Shown: piece after piece, positions 17,776 through 26,979 of the stretch | How the letters are laid out: each line of letters begins with the position of its first letter | How positions within the stretch are numbered: position 1 is the stretch's first letter | Assembly: GCA_009693045.1 (NCBI GenBank) | Contig: SHXZ01000002.1 | Coordinates: 1 to 64,000 of the forward strand | DNA length: 64,000 bases | Source: Dehalococcoidia bacterium | GTDB lineage: Bacteria; Chloroflexota; Dehalococcoidia; Lucifugimonadales; SHYT01 | Direction of reading: 5' to 3' | The notes under the pieces: generated by a model | Told to the model about the DNA's origin: nothing | Database searches by the model: none | The model's input: only the letters and a program-made list of their open reading frames with translations | Program-made: the position numbers and the translations under genes

Positions 17776-20700
17776 TTATACCGTGAGGCGGCGGTAGAGG
17801 TACGGCAGGCGTTCCGGCAGGGTCCAGATATCGGCGAGGACCTCGTAGCCCATGTCCTGGCACATGGTCTTCAGGTAGTCGTGCCCGGCCTTGTCCACGG
17901 TTAGGCAGAACGGGGTAATCGCCTTGGAGCGGGCCTCGGTGAGCGCGCGCTTGGTGTCGTGGACGGCGTACTCTTTCTCTACGCCCTCGCGGCTGTAGCC
18001 GCGGTCTTGCGGCCTGCCGTCGCTCAGGAGCAGGAGCACCTTGGTCTTGGCGTCGGTCAGCTCCAACTTGCGGGTCGCGTGGCGGATGGCGGGGCCCATG
18101 CGCGTGGCGTGCATGGGCGTGATGCGGTCCATGCGGCGGCGCACAGTCTCGGTGAGCGGCTCGTTCATGTCCTTGATGACGGAGAACTCAACGTTCTCGC
18201 GCCCGTAGCCTGAGAAGCCGTAGATGCCGAACTTATCGTCCAGGAGCGAGAGCGCCTGCATAAGCAGCACGGTGCTCTCCTTCTCAATGTCTATGATGCG
18301 CTTGTGCTGGCGGCGTGCGCCCTCGCCGCGGCGTGCGCGGAGCCAGGCCATGTACTCGGCCGGGTCGTTTGGGCCGTCCCAGTCGTCCTGGCCGCGAGTA
18401 GACTCGTCAATGGCCTCTGCGGTGGAGGCGCTCATGTCCAGCAGGAGGGCGACGGCGACGTCGCGCTGGATCTTGTTGCGGCGCCAGTACACCTTGTCCG
18501 AGGGGGTCACGCCGGAGCGCTTGTCAATCATCGCCTCCAGCGTGGCGTCCAAGTCAAAATCGTCTCCGTCCGGCTGCCGCTTCATCCTGCGGAACGACTC
18601 CGGGACCATCATCTCAAACTGGCGGCGGATCTGGCCGAGCAGTGGCCCGTAGGCGGCGATCGTCTGACGCCAGAACGTGGACTCGCCCTCCGGCACGACC
18701 TTCTCGCGGACTAGACACCAGCGCGGCTTGTAGTCGCCCGCGCGGAAGTCCCACTCGTCGTAGACGAAAGTGTTGGGCTCGCGGGCCTCCAGCGGGCCGC
18801 CCTCGTCGTCCGTGTGGACAAAGGGCCCCTGGCCCATGGCGGGCATGTTGGGCGACTGGGACATGCCCGCCTCGCGCATGAGGTTGTTGGCGAAGAGCGC
18901 GGAGCTCTTGATGTCGCCCTTGGCGGCTTCAAGCTCCACGTTGTTCTGGAGCATCTCCTGGAGCTGGGTGCGGTCAATCTGCTGTGTCTGTTGCTCGCCC
19001 TGTGGCTGCTGCCCCTCGCGGAGCTTGTTGAGGAGCTGCACCAGCTCCGGCTTGAACGACCCGCGGTAGTCCACGTCCTTGGGAGAGCTGTACGGCTGCT
19101 GGTCGGGGCTTTGGCCCTCCTGGCTCTCTTGCTGCTCCTTTTCTTGCTCTTCTCCCGGCTCCTGGTCCTGGCTGGCCATAAGCTGCTCCAGGAACTCCTG
19201 GGACTCGCCCTCGGACTCCTGGTCGGAGTCCTGCTCCGCGTTGTCGTCGTATTCCGCCTGCTCGTCCTGCGGGACCCGCTCGTTGGGGATCTGGGCGAGG
19301 ATGGCGTATACGCGCAGGGTGCCCTCAGCGGTGTCCTCAACCTGGGTGCCCATTTTGAAGACGCGGCGGGCAACCCGCGCCATCTTGCGGGCCTCGGCTT
19401 CGTATTTGGCGGGGATGATGAGCTTCATGCGCTGCCCGAGGCTCAAACGCAAGAGGAACTCAATGAGCATCTCCTGCGCGGCCTGGCCTTCCTCCAGTGG
19501 TCGTAAGGCGATGGTGTCCTGTTGGACGCGGCCGTAGGCCTTGCGCAGGCCGGCGTACTCGCGCTTGACGCGGGTGTCCAGGCGTCCGTCCTCCAGGACG
19601 GTGAAGATGTCCAGGGCGATGCGGCGCTCCGGGAAGAGGTCAAAGAATTTTTGGGCGTCGGTAAGCCACTCCTGCTCAGCCTGTCCGTCTTGTGCAGCCT
19701 CTTGCGGCTGGTTCGCAGCTAGGCCCATCTTCTTACGGCGCTTGGGCGTGAGCTTGGGGCGCAGGTCGCGGAAGCTTACGGACGGCTCGTCGTACAAAAA
19801 CCCGAAGCTCTCAAACTCCAGGTGGGCGACCTGGTGGGTGCTCACCACCTTGTACCACTCAAAGTTCTCGTCCTTTTGTTGATGGCGGTCAACGATGGGC
19901 GGCAGAAACACGGTCTTGCCCTCGGTGGTCGGCTCGGTCTCGTCCACCCAGCCGATCCCCTTCTGCGCGAGGTCCTTGCTGGAGGCGATCTCCACGGTCG
20001 TCCCGGCAAGGGCGCGACAGTACATGCGGAGGAGATCTTTGATCCTCGGCAGCTCCACGGTGGAGGAGAGGGACTCCATCAGCTCCTCCGAGCGGGAGGA
20101 CTCTAGCTTGAAGAAGGCGACGCCCGCGTCCGGGTTCTCCTCCAGGAGCTTGAGTCCCTCCACGAACCACGTCTCGGCCTGCCCATCGCGGAGGCGGGAG
20201 AGCACCATGGGGCCGCTGCGGAAAAAGTCGGTGAGCAAGGTAGGGCGCTTCGCCAGTATCACTTCGCTCATGGACAGGAGCGCGGGCTGGGCTTCGGGCG
20301 GGATCTGGCTGAGGGCCTGGGACGCCTCTTGCATGAACGCCGCGACCGAGCCGTGGTCCGAGGCGGCAACCTTCTCCGCGAGGCTAAGGAAGCGGGCGCG
20401 ATGCTCGCGGCTGACTTTGGGGAGGGCCTTTGACGCGCCCTCAAGGGAACCCTTGGTGTCGCGCCAGCTCTTGGCGGATACGGCGGCCAGCAGGTTGAGC
20501 AGCGCCTCGCTGGACTCGGGGACGCGGGGCAGGGTCTCGGCGGCGAGGGACAGGCAGTCCAGGGCGAGGTCTGAGGACTGCTGGGTGACGGTGTCCAGCA
20601 GTCCGACGAGGCGGCCTACCTGGGCGAAGGACAGCGCCTGGAGCATGGCCGGGCTGGTCTCGAAGAAGCGGGCGGCCATGATGCTTGACTTCCAGGTGCC

Positions 20701-21093
20701 CTTGTACAGGCCAAGGCCCATCTGCGCCCACGCGCCGAGCTGTTCCGTTGTGAGCATGGAGGTGGCGTCGCGCCCGACACGGAAGTAGGCGAGTGCCACA
20801 GGAGGCGACTGGTTGCACAGGGTTTCGCCGTGCTGCGCCCAGCTCAGGAAACGGTCCATGGGCAGGTCGTCCAACACGGAGGAGGAGACGCGGTAGTACT
20901 CGGCGGCAACCTCCCAGGAGCGGATGGTCTGCTGCGCCAGTGACACGCCCATGCTGCCCCACGCGAGCAGGTCGTCGGTGGTCATTCCGGGCTCCAGCCG
21001 CTGCCGGGCGCGCTGGAACTCCTCCGTGACCGCGGCGGGGAAGCGCTGCAACTCTTGCTCTATCGCCGGGATGCTTGGGAAGACGACGCCCAT
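17776..21093 (-). CDS. Large VWA-domain protein, NorD/CbbO type
   Basis: The 1105-residue protein has a long helical N-terminal region (1-420), a middle segment with HQVAHLEFESFGFLYDEP and ERRIALDIFTVLEDGRLD, a very acidic Glu/Gln/Asp-rich linker (about 610-680), and a C-terminal von Willebrand A domain from about residue 875. The MIDAS is intact: DMSAS (Asp885) and later LLLLSDGRPQD. NorD/CbbO proteins work with a MoxR-type ATPase of the NorQ/CbbQ kind to insert metal or remodel target enzymes; that ATPase is encoded two genes upstream. The ATG has GGAGGGG upstream and overlaps the Nudix gene by 34 bases. The client enzyme is not identifiable here. Confidence 0.85.
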   Translation of the reverse strand: MGVVFPSIPAIEQELQRFPAAVTEEFQRARQRLEPGMTTDDLLAWGSMGVSLAQQTIRSWEVAAEYYRVSSSVLDDLPMDRFLSWAQHGETLCNQSPPVALAYFRVGRDATSMLTTEQLGAWAQMGLGLYKGTWKSSIMAARFFETSPAMLQALSFAQVGRLVGLLDTVTQQSSDLALDCLSLAAETLPRVPESSEALLNLLAAVSAKSWRDTKGSLEGASKALPKVSREHRARFLSLAEKVAASDHGSVAAFMQEASQALSQIPPEAQPALLSMSEVILAKRPTLLTDFFRSGPMVLSRLRDGQAETWFVEGLKLLEENPDAGVAFFKLESSRSEELMESLSSTVELPRIKDLLRMYCRALAGTTVEIASSKDLAQKGIGWVDETEPTTEGKTVFLPPIVDRHQQKDENFEWYKVVSTHQVAHLEFESFGFLYDEPSVSFRDLRPKLTPKRRKKMGLAANQPQEAAQDGQAEQEWLTDAQKFFDLFPERRIALDIFTVLEDGRLDTRVKREYAGLRKAYGRVQQDTIALRPLEEGQAAQEMLIEFLLRLSLGQRMKLIIPAKYEAEARKMARVARRVFKMGTQVEDTAEGTLRVYAILAQIPNERVPQDEQAEYDDNAEQDSDQESEGESQEFLEQLMASQDQEPGEEQEKEQQESQEGQSPDQQPYSSPKDVDYRGSFKPELVQLLNKLREGQQPQGEQQTQQIDRTQLQEMLQNNVELEAAKGDIKSSALFANNLMREAGMSQSPNMPAMGQGPFVHTDDEGGPLEAREPNTFVYDEWDFRAGDYKPRWCLVREKVVPEGESTFWRQTIAAYGPLLGQIRRQFEMMVPESFRRMKRQPDGDDFDLDATLEAMIDKRSGVTPSDKVYWRRNKIQRDVAVALLLDMSASTAEAIDESTRGQDDWDGPNDPAEYMAWLRARRGEGARRQHKRIIDIEKESTVLLMQALSLLDDKFGIYGFSGYGRENVEFSVIKDMNEPLTETVRRRMDRITPMHATRMGPAIRHATRKLELTDAKTKVLLLLSDGRPQDRGYSREGVEKEYAVHDTKRALTEARSKAITPFCLTVDKAGHDYLKTMCQDMGYEVLADIWTLPERLPYLYRRLTV

Positions 21094-21683
21094 GTCCCCT
21101 CCTTAAGAGGGAGCTTCGCCACTATGTCCAGAAAGCCGGTCAGCACGCGGGCGGTGGCTCCCCAGATGCGGTGGCCGTTATGATAGTAGGCGACGCTGGT
21201 GATGGCGACTCCGTTGCGCGTCTGAGCCTCTTCGCGCTTCGTTGCGGGGTCCAAGAGCGCCCGCAAAGGCACCGTGAAGACCTCCGCGACCTCAAAGGGG
21301 TTGGGGATGAAATGCGCGGGACCGACCAAAGAGCCCACGACGGGGTGCATGAGGAAGTTGCTTCGCGTGACCGCGGGCGCGAGCTGTCCGAGCACGCGGA
21401 CGGACGCGGCGGGGATGCCGATCTCCTCGTGCGTCTCGCGAAGGGCGGTCGCGATGTGGTCCGCGTCTTCGGGGTCGCGGGCGCCGCCGGGAAAGCTGAC
21501 CTCGCCCTTGTGGTGCTCCACGTGGCTGGTGCGCTGGGTGAAGGCCACCGCTACGACGTCGTCGGCCGTCGTGAGCAGCACAAGGACCGCCGCGGGCTTG
21601 AGCGCCGGGTCGGCGCGCGCTTCCCAGCGCGCGCGCCCCAGCGCATCCTTGATGGCGGCGAAGAGGTCTTCCTGGTCAACCAT
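21060..21683 (-). CDS. Nudix hydrolase, CoA pyrophosphatase type
   Basis: This 207-residue protein has an intact Nudix box (GGARDPEDADHIATALRE followed by THEEIGI) preceded by HHKGEVSFPGG, the extended signature of CoA-diphosphatases (NudL/UPF0035). It would hydrolyse CoA or acyl-CoA to phosphopantetheine and 3',5'-ADP with Mg2+. It is in the same unit as coaE, which makes CoA, so synthesis and degradation of CoA are encoded together around the MoxR/VWA pair. The final 11 codons overlap the VWA start. Confidence 0.88.
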   Translation of the reverse strand: MVDQEDLFAAIKDALGRARWEARADPALKPAAVLVLLTTADDVVAVAFTQRTSHVEHHKGEVSFPGGARDPEDADHIATALRETHEEIGIPAASVRVLGQLAPAVTRSNFLMHPVVGSLVGPAHFIPNPFEVAEVFTVPLRALLDPATKREEAQTRNGVAITSVAYYHNGHRIWGATARVLTGFLDIVAKLPLKEGTWASSSQASRR

Positions 21684-21700
21684 TGGTCGTTTATGGCTGC

Positions 21701-22597
21701 CTATTCAAAGATGCTCGTGACTACTTCCTGGACGCTCCGCTGCGCCTGCGCGTCGTCCGTGAGGGCGTCCACGATGGCGACTTTGCAGGCCCGCCGAGGG
21801 CTGACCCCCCGAAGGATGAGCTTGCCCGCGTAGATGAGGAGGCGGGTGCTGGCGCCTTCCTGAAGGCCATGCTCCCTGAGATTGCGTACCTTTTCCCCAA
21901 GTTTGGCAAGCTGCCAGGCGGTCTCGCTGTCTACGCCGGACTCGTGCGCCACGACCTTGGCCTCAATCTCTTTAGGCGGGAAGTCAAACTCCAACGCGAT
22001 GAACCGCTGGCGGGTGGACTGCTTGAGGTCCTTGAGCGCGGTCTGGTAGCCGGGGTTGTAGGAGATGACCATCAGGAAGCCCTCGTGGGCCTCCATGATG
22101 GTGCCGCGCTTCTCCATGGCGAGGATGCGGCGGTGGTCGGTGAGCGGGTGGATGAGCACCGTGGTGTCCTTGCGGGCCTCCACGACTTCGTCCAGGTAGC
22201 AGATGCCGCCGTAGCGGACCGCGCGGGTGAGCGGGCCGTCAATCCACCGCGTTCCCTCTTCTTCAATCAGGTAGCGGCCCACTAGGTCGCTGGCGGTCAT
22301 GTCCTCGTGGCACGCGACGGTGAGCAGCGGAATGCCTACATGGCCGTCGTTGTCACGATCCGCCTTCTCCTTGGGCTTGGCCGTGGTCAGGGTCTTCCCC
22401 AAGCGCCACGACATGTACTCTACGAAGCGGGTCTTGCCCACGCCCGTCGGCCCCTTGAGCAGGACGGGGAGCTTCTCGTGGTACGCCACCTCAAAGAGGG
22501 AGATCTCGTCCCCCTGCGGGAGGTAGTACGGCTCAGTCCTGATGACGTACTCCTCAAGGCGGATTTCCTTGACGTCAGCGGTTTTCACTGTGGACAT
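21701..22597 (-). CDS. MoxR-family AAA+ ATPase (NorQ/CbbQ-like)
   Basis: The 298-residue AAA+ ATPase has Walker A GPTGVGKT (about 49-56), Walker [11 protein letters not shown], a sensor region ([11 protein letters not shown]) and an Arg finger region STRQRF, all typical of the NirQ/NorQ/CbbQ/GvpN branch of MoxR proteins. It would form a ring that acts with the large VWA protein to remodel or activate a metalloenzyme. Its ATG overlaps the end of coaE by 23 bases. The Nudix gene follows 17 bases after its stop, so the four genes look like one operon. Confidence 0.92.
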   Translation of the reverse strand: MSTVKTADVKEIRLEEYVIRTEPYYLPQGDEISLFEVAYHEKLPVLLKGPTGVGKTRFVEYMSWRLGKTLTTAKPKEKADRDNDGHVGIPLLTVACHEDMTASDLVGRYLIEEEGTRWIDGPLTRAVRYGGICYLDEVVEARKDTTVLIHPLTDHRRILAMEKRGTIMEAHEGFLMVISYNPGYQTALKDLKQSTRQRFIALEFDFPPKEIEAKVVAHESGVDSETAWQLAKLGEKVRNLREHGLQEGASTRLLIYAGKLILRGVSPRRACKVAIVDALTDDAQAQRSVQEVVTSIFE

Positions 22598-23204
22598 GCT
22601 TACCTATCCTGCTCAGGATTCGGGTCTGCCAAAGGTGCTCCACCCGCTGGCGGAGCTGAGCGAGGTCGCCATTGTTCTCCACGACCACGTCGGCGTGCCT
22701 GACGCGCTCGGTCGCGGGCATCTGGGCGCGAATGCGGGAGCGAACGGCGTCTGCGGGTATGTTGTTGCGCGCCTGTACTCGCCGCACGCACACGTCCTCG
22801 TCCGCTGTGACGACCCACACCTCGTCCACGATGTCCATCCACTTGGCCTCAATGAGCACCGCGGCCTCAAGCACCGCGGCCTTGACACCCTGCGCGGCGA
22901 GTTGCTTGAAGCGGTCCACGGCCATGGCCTTGATGCGCGGGTGCATGAGGGCGTTGAGCCTGGCGAGCTGAGCGGGGTCGCCGAAGACGATGGCGCCCAG
23001 ATTGCGCCGGTCTATCTCGCCGCTGGGCGCGACGATGTCGCGTCCGAAGGCTTCAACGACGGCGCGCCAGCCCTCGGAGTCGGGGAGATATGCTTCGTGG
23101 CCGAGCTTATCGGCGTCAACAATCGCCGCGCCGAGCTCCTGCAGCAGGCCCGCCACGGCGCTCTTGCCGGCGCCGATGCCACCGGTCAGGCCGATGGTGA
23201 TCAT
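22575..23204 (-). CDS. coaE: Dephospho-CoA kinase
   Basis: It catalyses the last step of CoA synthesis, ATP-dependent phosphorylation of dephospho-CoA. The P-loop [11 protein letters not shown] is at residues 5-15, followed by [10 protein letters not shown] and the lid/substrate region [12 protein letters not shown]. The ATG at 23204 begins the conserved MITIGLTGG; an open frame extends 20 codons upstream but lacks homology, and GGGAGG lies before this ATG. The 209 residues match the family. It heads the coaE-MoxR-Nudix-VWA unit. Confidence 0.95.
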   Translation of the reverse strand: MITIGLTGGIGAGKSAVAGLLQELGAAIVDADKLGHEAYLPDSEGWRAVVEAFGRDIVAPSGEIDRRNLGAIVFGDPAQLARLNALMHPRIKAMAVDRFKQLAAQGVKAAVLEAAVLIEAKWMDIVDEVWVVTADEDVCVRRVQARNNIPADAVRSRIRAQMPATERVRHADVVVENNGDLAQLRQRVEHLWQTRILSRIGKHVHSENR

Positions 23205-23472
23205 CCCCGCCTCCCTGGTGCGCGACTCCTGGCCGGCTCTATCCCTGCCTGGGGTGAAACGCAAGACATGCCTTTGCCAAGAGATAGCGCGATTGTAGCA
23301 AGTGGGGCGAAACGACGCAAGGGAAAATTTTTACGTTCGGCGGCGGTCTGACCGCTAGCCGAACTCGTCGGCGAAGTGGGCGCCGTTGCAAAGGAAACGT
23401 TTTCCGGGCCAGGCTCCACCTGATGCCACCTGCCACCACGCTGATTATCGCACAGAACGGGGGGGGGGCTGT

Positions 23473-23626
23473 CAGGGCCTTTTCGTTATCGCCAGCTTCT
23501 TGTCAGAAACAACTTTTGCCATTCTGAGGGAGCGGCAGCGACCGAGGAATCTCCGCTCCTTAGGTTGCCGCTCACATAGCTGCGGAGATTCCGAGCGGAG
23601 CGAGGAATGACAACGAAAAGACCCTG
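23473..23626. repeat. MITE-like element with terminal inverted repeats
   Basis: The ends CAGGGCCTTTTCGTTATC (23473-23490) and GACAACGAAAAGACCCTG (23609-23626) are inverted copies matching at 16 of 18 positions. Inside, CATTCTGAG...GAGGAATCTCCGC and an inverted GCGGAGATTCCGAGC...GAGGAATG form a second layer. No coding frame is seen. A related core occurs at 4399-4427. The rest of 23205-23725 holds only a poly-G run (about 23459-23468) and no gene. Confidence 0.6.
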
Positions 23627-23725
23627 TGGCGAACGGGTGCACCTGAACCCGCCACGGAGCTCCGGCGTGGTAAGCTAGGGACAACTCCAACTCTTTAGGC
23701 CGTCGCAACGGCCTTGCGACGGTTT

Positions 23726-24187
23726 ATGACCAACGCGCGTCAGACTCCAGATATCGCGTGGGAACGGCTGGACCGGCTCTACCGGGACACGATCCTGGAC
23801 CACGCCCGCAGGCCGAGGAACCGAACGCCGCTTCCGGCGCCGGGCGCGCGCGCCCACGTGTTGAACCCCTTTTGCGGCGACGAGGTGTTTGTGGACCTGT
23901 CGTTCGGCGATGGCCGCGTGTCGGCGGTATCCGTGCGGAGCAACGGGTGCGCGGTCTGCCAGGCCAGCGCGTCCATGATGTCGGAGCTGCTGACGGGCCG
24001 CAACGCGGGGGAGATGCAGGCGCTGGCGGACCGCTTCGCCCGCATGATGCGCGGCGCTGCCTTGACCGAGGCGGAGCGGGCGTCGCTGGGGGAAGCGGCA
24101 GCGCTGGCGGGTGTGGCGCTGTTCCCGACGCGCGTCAAGTGCGCTCTGCTGGCGTGGAGCACGCTGGATGAGGCGCTGGAGGGGTAG
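23726..24187 (+). CDS. sufU: SufU/IscU-like iron-sulfur scaffold protein
   Basis: The 153-residue protein carries the three conserved cysteines of U-type scaffolds: Cys50 in NPFCGDE, one in SNGCAVCQASASMM, and Cys139 in RVKCALLAW, plus ASASMMSELLTGR. Compared with SufU there is an additional Cys (GCAVC instead of GCxIS). It would receive sulfur from a cysteine desulfurase for Fe-S assembly; no desulfurase is adjacent. I prefer the ATG at 23726 over the in-frame TTG at 23714; neither has a clear ribosome-binding site. Confidence 0.85.
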   Translation: MTNARQTPDIAWERLDRLYRDTILDHARRPRNRTPLPAPGARAHVLNPFCGDEVFVDLSFGDGRVSAVSVRSNGCAVCQASASMMSELLTGRNAGEMQALADRFARMMRGAALTEAERASLGEAAALAGVALFPTRVKCALLAWSTLDEALEG

Positions 24188-24357
24188 GGAGGCGGGGGGG
24201 GGGTAACGGGGTAGCAGGGGGGGGCGTGGGCTTCAGCTGGCAGGGCTGCTCACGCAGACGGATTCACGCCAGTAGGGACGATGAGCGGCTTCTTGCGAGA
24301 ATGGCGCAGGTGGTCGAGGCAGGGGCACCTGTATACGAAGCCGGCGAGGTGGTAGGA

Positions 24358-26079
24358 ATGGAGGCTCACGAGACGACACTCCGGATCATCCTTGAGGGAT
24401 AAAAGCAATTTGTTATCCCGTTGTTTCAGCGGACGTATAGCTGGACTAAGGCACAGTGGGACGACCCCTGGAAAGACATCGTTGAAACATATGAACCAGG
24501 AAACGAGCCTCATCACTTCTTAGGGCCGGTTGTAACCAAGTCGTTACCTGGTGCCCCCGACCAGGTTTCACCATTCCTGGTTATTGATGGCCAGCAACGG
24601 TTGACTATTTTGACGATTTTGCTAGCAGCCCTCCGTGACGCGATCCACTCGACGGACGAAACTACGGCAGCTAAGATTCATGATCTGTATCTAACTAACA
24701 GGTACGTGTCGGGACTCTCTACTTTCAAAATCCTTCCCAGACAGGCAGACAGGGAGGCGTACTTTAGTGTCATTACCCGGGCCCGGGAGCAAGCTTCTCA
24801 CGGCTCGTCTCGAATTTTGGACTGTTATAAGTACTTTTGCGACAAAATCGGGCACTCAGACGAAGATGATGTACAAGGTCTAAATCCAGGGCGTTTGGAG
24901 GGACCGATACTTAACCTGGAGCTTGTCAGCATCACGATCGATGAGAGGGACAATGAGTACAGAAGTTTCGAAAGTCTCAATGCCAAGGGAGCCTCCCCCC
25001 CCCTGACCCAAGCCGACCTGCTGCGGAACTACTTCTTCATGCGGATTTCTTGGTCTCGGCAAGACATTATATACAGGACCATCTGGCTTCCGCTGCAGCA
25101 GTTGCTTGGAGATCATTTGGAAGACTTTTTCCGATATCTGTACATGAGCGACGGTGAGTTTGTGCGCGAAAGTGACGTCTACCAAAAGTGGAAAATTACG
25201 CTAGACAAGTTGACCTCCGATCAACTGCTGGAGCGTTTAAGGAACATAGCCCAGGCAGGCAGTTACTACAAGCGTCTAACTGACCCCGTAAGCGAGGCGG
25301 ACCCAGAGGTGAGCGGGCGACTTGTTCGCCTAAACCGCTGGGGCAGCCAAACTATGTATCCCTTCCTGCTTTTGGCTTACGGTCAGGAAAAGGCCGGATA
25401 TCCGGGTCCCTCGGGAATTGCCGAATTGCTGACGATGATCGAGTCATTCTTGGTTCGACGCCTGTTCTGCGGTGTCCCAACCAATGCTCTGAACAGGCTA
25501 TTCCTCCGTGTTCCCTAACAGCTTCCCAAGCAAAAGTCGATAGTGGAGGGGACCTGCGAGGCGTTGGCAGACCCCGGGAAGCGGTGGCCACGGGACAACG
25601 AGTTCCTGAAGGCAATTCGTACTTACTCACTGTACACGGACAGCCGTGCTGAACAGCGTCGTCTCGTCTTGGAAAGCCTTGAGCTAATCTACGGTGTGAA
25701 GGAGAGGGCTGTCCTTGACGGCTTAACAGTGGAGCACGTCATGCCCCAGTCCTTGACCCCTGAATGGCGAGAGGCGCTCGGAGAGCGGGCAGACGAAATT
25801 CATCGCCAGTTTCTTCATACGCTTGGCAACCTAACCCTTACGGGGTACAACAGTCCCTTGAGTAACGATCCGTTTGCATCGAAGCGTAAGACTTTCGCGA
25901 GAAGCCCATTGGCGATGAATCGGGAGATCGCCACGGAATCTACTTGGAGCGCCACGCAAATCCTCGAACGAGCCGACCGTCTTGGGGAAAAAGCACTCAG
26001 CATTTGGCCTGGATCGCCGCCAAGAGTGTTAGGACAATTGCTCAGAGACGATGGTACCATAGAGGACATTGTGGAATAG
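24358..26079 (+). pseudogene. GmrSD-type DUF262/DUF1524 nuclease gene with two in-frame TAA codons
   Basis: One reading frame holds the whole gene. It starts at ATG 24358 (MEAHETTLRIILEG), is stopped by TAA at 24400-24402, continues KQFVIPLFQRTYSW (DUF262 ParB-like motif) and FLVIDGQQRLTILTILLAALRD, and is stopped again by TAA at 25516-25518 inside LFLRVP(stop)QLPK. It resumes to the C-terminal DUF1524 HNH-like motif VEHVMPQSLTPEW and ends at 26079. GmrSD enzymes are restriction endonucleases against modified phage DNA and use NTP hydrolysis by DUF262. No frameshift is seen over 1.7 kb, so decay appears recent or the stops are read through. Base composition is more AT-rich than neighbours, as for a transferred defence gene. 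Confidence 0.8.
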
Positions 26080-26409
26080 GCTTCCTTCTCTTCATGAGCC
26101 AGTGTAGAGTTCGCCCGAGTAGAGTTCCTGCCGTGGTTGGGCTCAACTGTTGGCGCAGTATGTCATTGAAGAAGGCTTTGCCACCAAGACGCCACCAGCC
26201 ACAATATTCAGAATCCTATCTGGCGTTGTAACGCCCGTCAGATGTGCCTTCGCCTTGAAGCCCATCCGACCGTGTGCTACGATGCGGGCAGGCGTCTAGC
26301 ACGCGATGAAGCGGCTCCGTAAGCGCGTACAGCGACCCCGTGTGGAAGTGCGGCGTTGGCAGTCGGTTCGGCCCTCAAGGCCCCTCGTCACGAGTCCATC
26401 GGTTCCGCC
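26080..26409. other. Gene-free stretch
   Basis: No supported gene or clear repeat is seen between the GmrSD pseudogene and ybeY. The open frame of ybeY reaches back to about 26356 without conserved sequence. Confidence 0.4.
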
Positions 26410-26979
26410 GTGGCGGTGCAGGTGTTCCCTGCGTTCCGCCGCCGTGCGCCGGTGCGCCTTCTGAAGGACGCCGCTCGCGCGGCGTTGGCCGTCGGCGGGG
26501 CGGCCCAGGGCGCGTCGGCGAAGGTGGGCGTCGTCGTGGCGGACGACGAGACGGTGCGGACGCTGAACGCGCGGTACCGGGGCCTGGACGAAACCACGGA
26601 TGTCCTCTCGTTCTCCTGGGCCAGCCCTGGACACTGGGAAGGGGAAGGGCACAGCCCCCTCGGCAAGCTCGGGGCAGGCTCTTCACCCTTCACTTCGGAC
26701 GTTTTTCCGGCCATCGCCGGCGCCCGCAGCGGGCTCGGGGAAGTGATCATCTCCTACCCGCAGGCGGAGCGCCAGGCCAGGGAGCACGGCCACGCCACGC
26801 GGGACGAGTTGGCGCTGCTGGTGGCCCACGGCGTCCTGCACCTCCAGGGGCACGACCACGAGACGCCTGCCGATGAGGCGAGGATGAGGGCGCTGGAGTC
26901 GCGGGCGCTGGCGGGCCTGAGCATCGGGATCACTCTGATTGGGCGCACGCTGTTGGAGCGGAGCGGCCATGGTGGGTGA
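26410..26979 (+). CDS. ybeY: Endoribonuclease YbeY (rRNA maturation), with an internal insertion
   Basis: Zinc-dependent endoribonuclease for 16S rRNA 3' maturation and ribosome quality control. The metal-binding HGVLHLQGHDHE motif is intact, preceded by TDVLSFSW and LGEVIISYPQAERQA. Between these two conserved blocks is a loop of about 40 residues where the family has roughly 10-15. Its DNA (about 26640-26700) contains CCTCGGCAAGCTCGGGGCAG, resembling an inverted intergenic repeat near 4628, so a palindromic element seems to have entered in frame. The start is uncertain; the GTG at 26410 gives the usual MAVQV-type N-terminus. It overlaps dnaX by 11 bases. Confidence 0.85.
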   Translation: MAVQVFPAFRRRAPVRLLKDAARAALAVGGAAQGASAKVGVVVADDETVRTLNARYRGLDETTDVLSFSWASPGHWEGEGHSPLGKLGAGSSPFTSDVFPAIAGARSGLGEVIISYPQAERQAREHGHATRDELALLVAHGVLHLQGHDHETPADEARMRALESRALAGLSIGITLIGRTLLERSGHGG

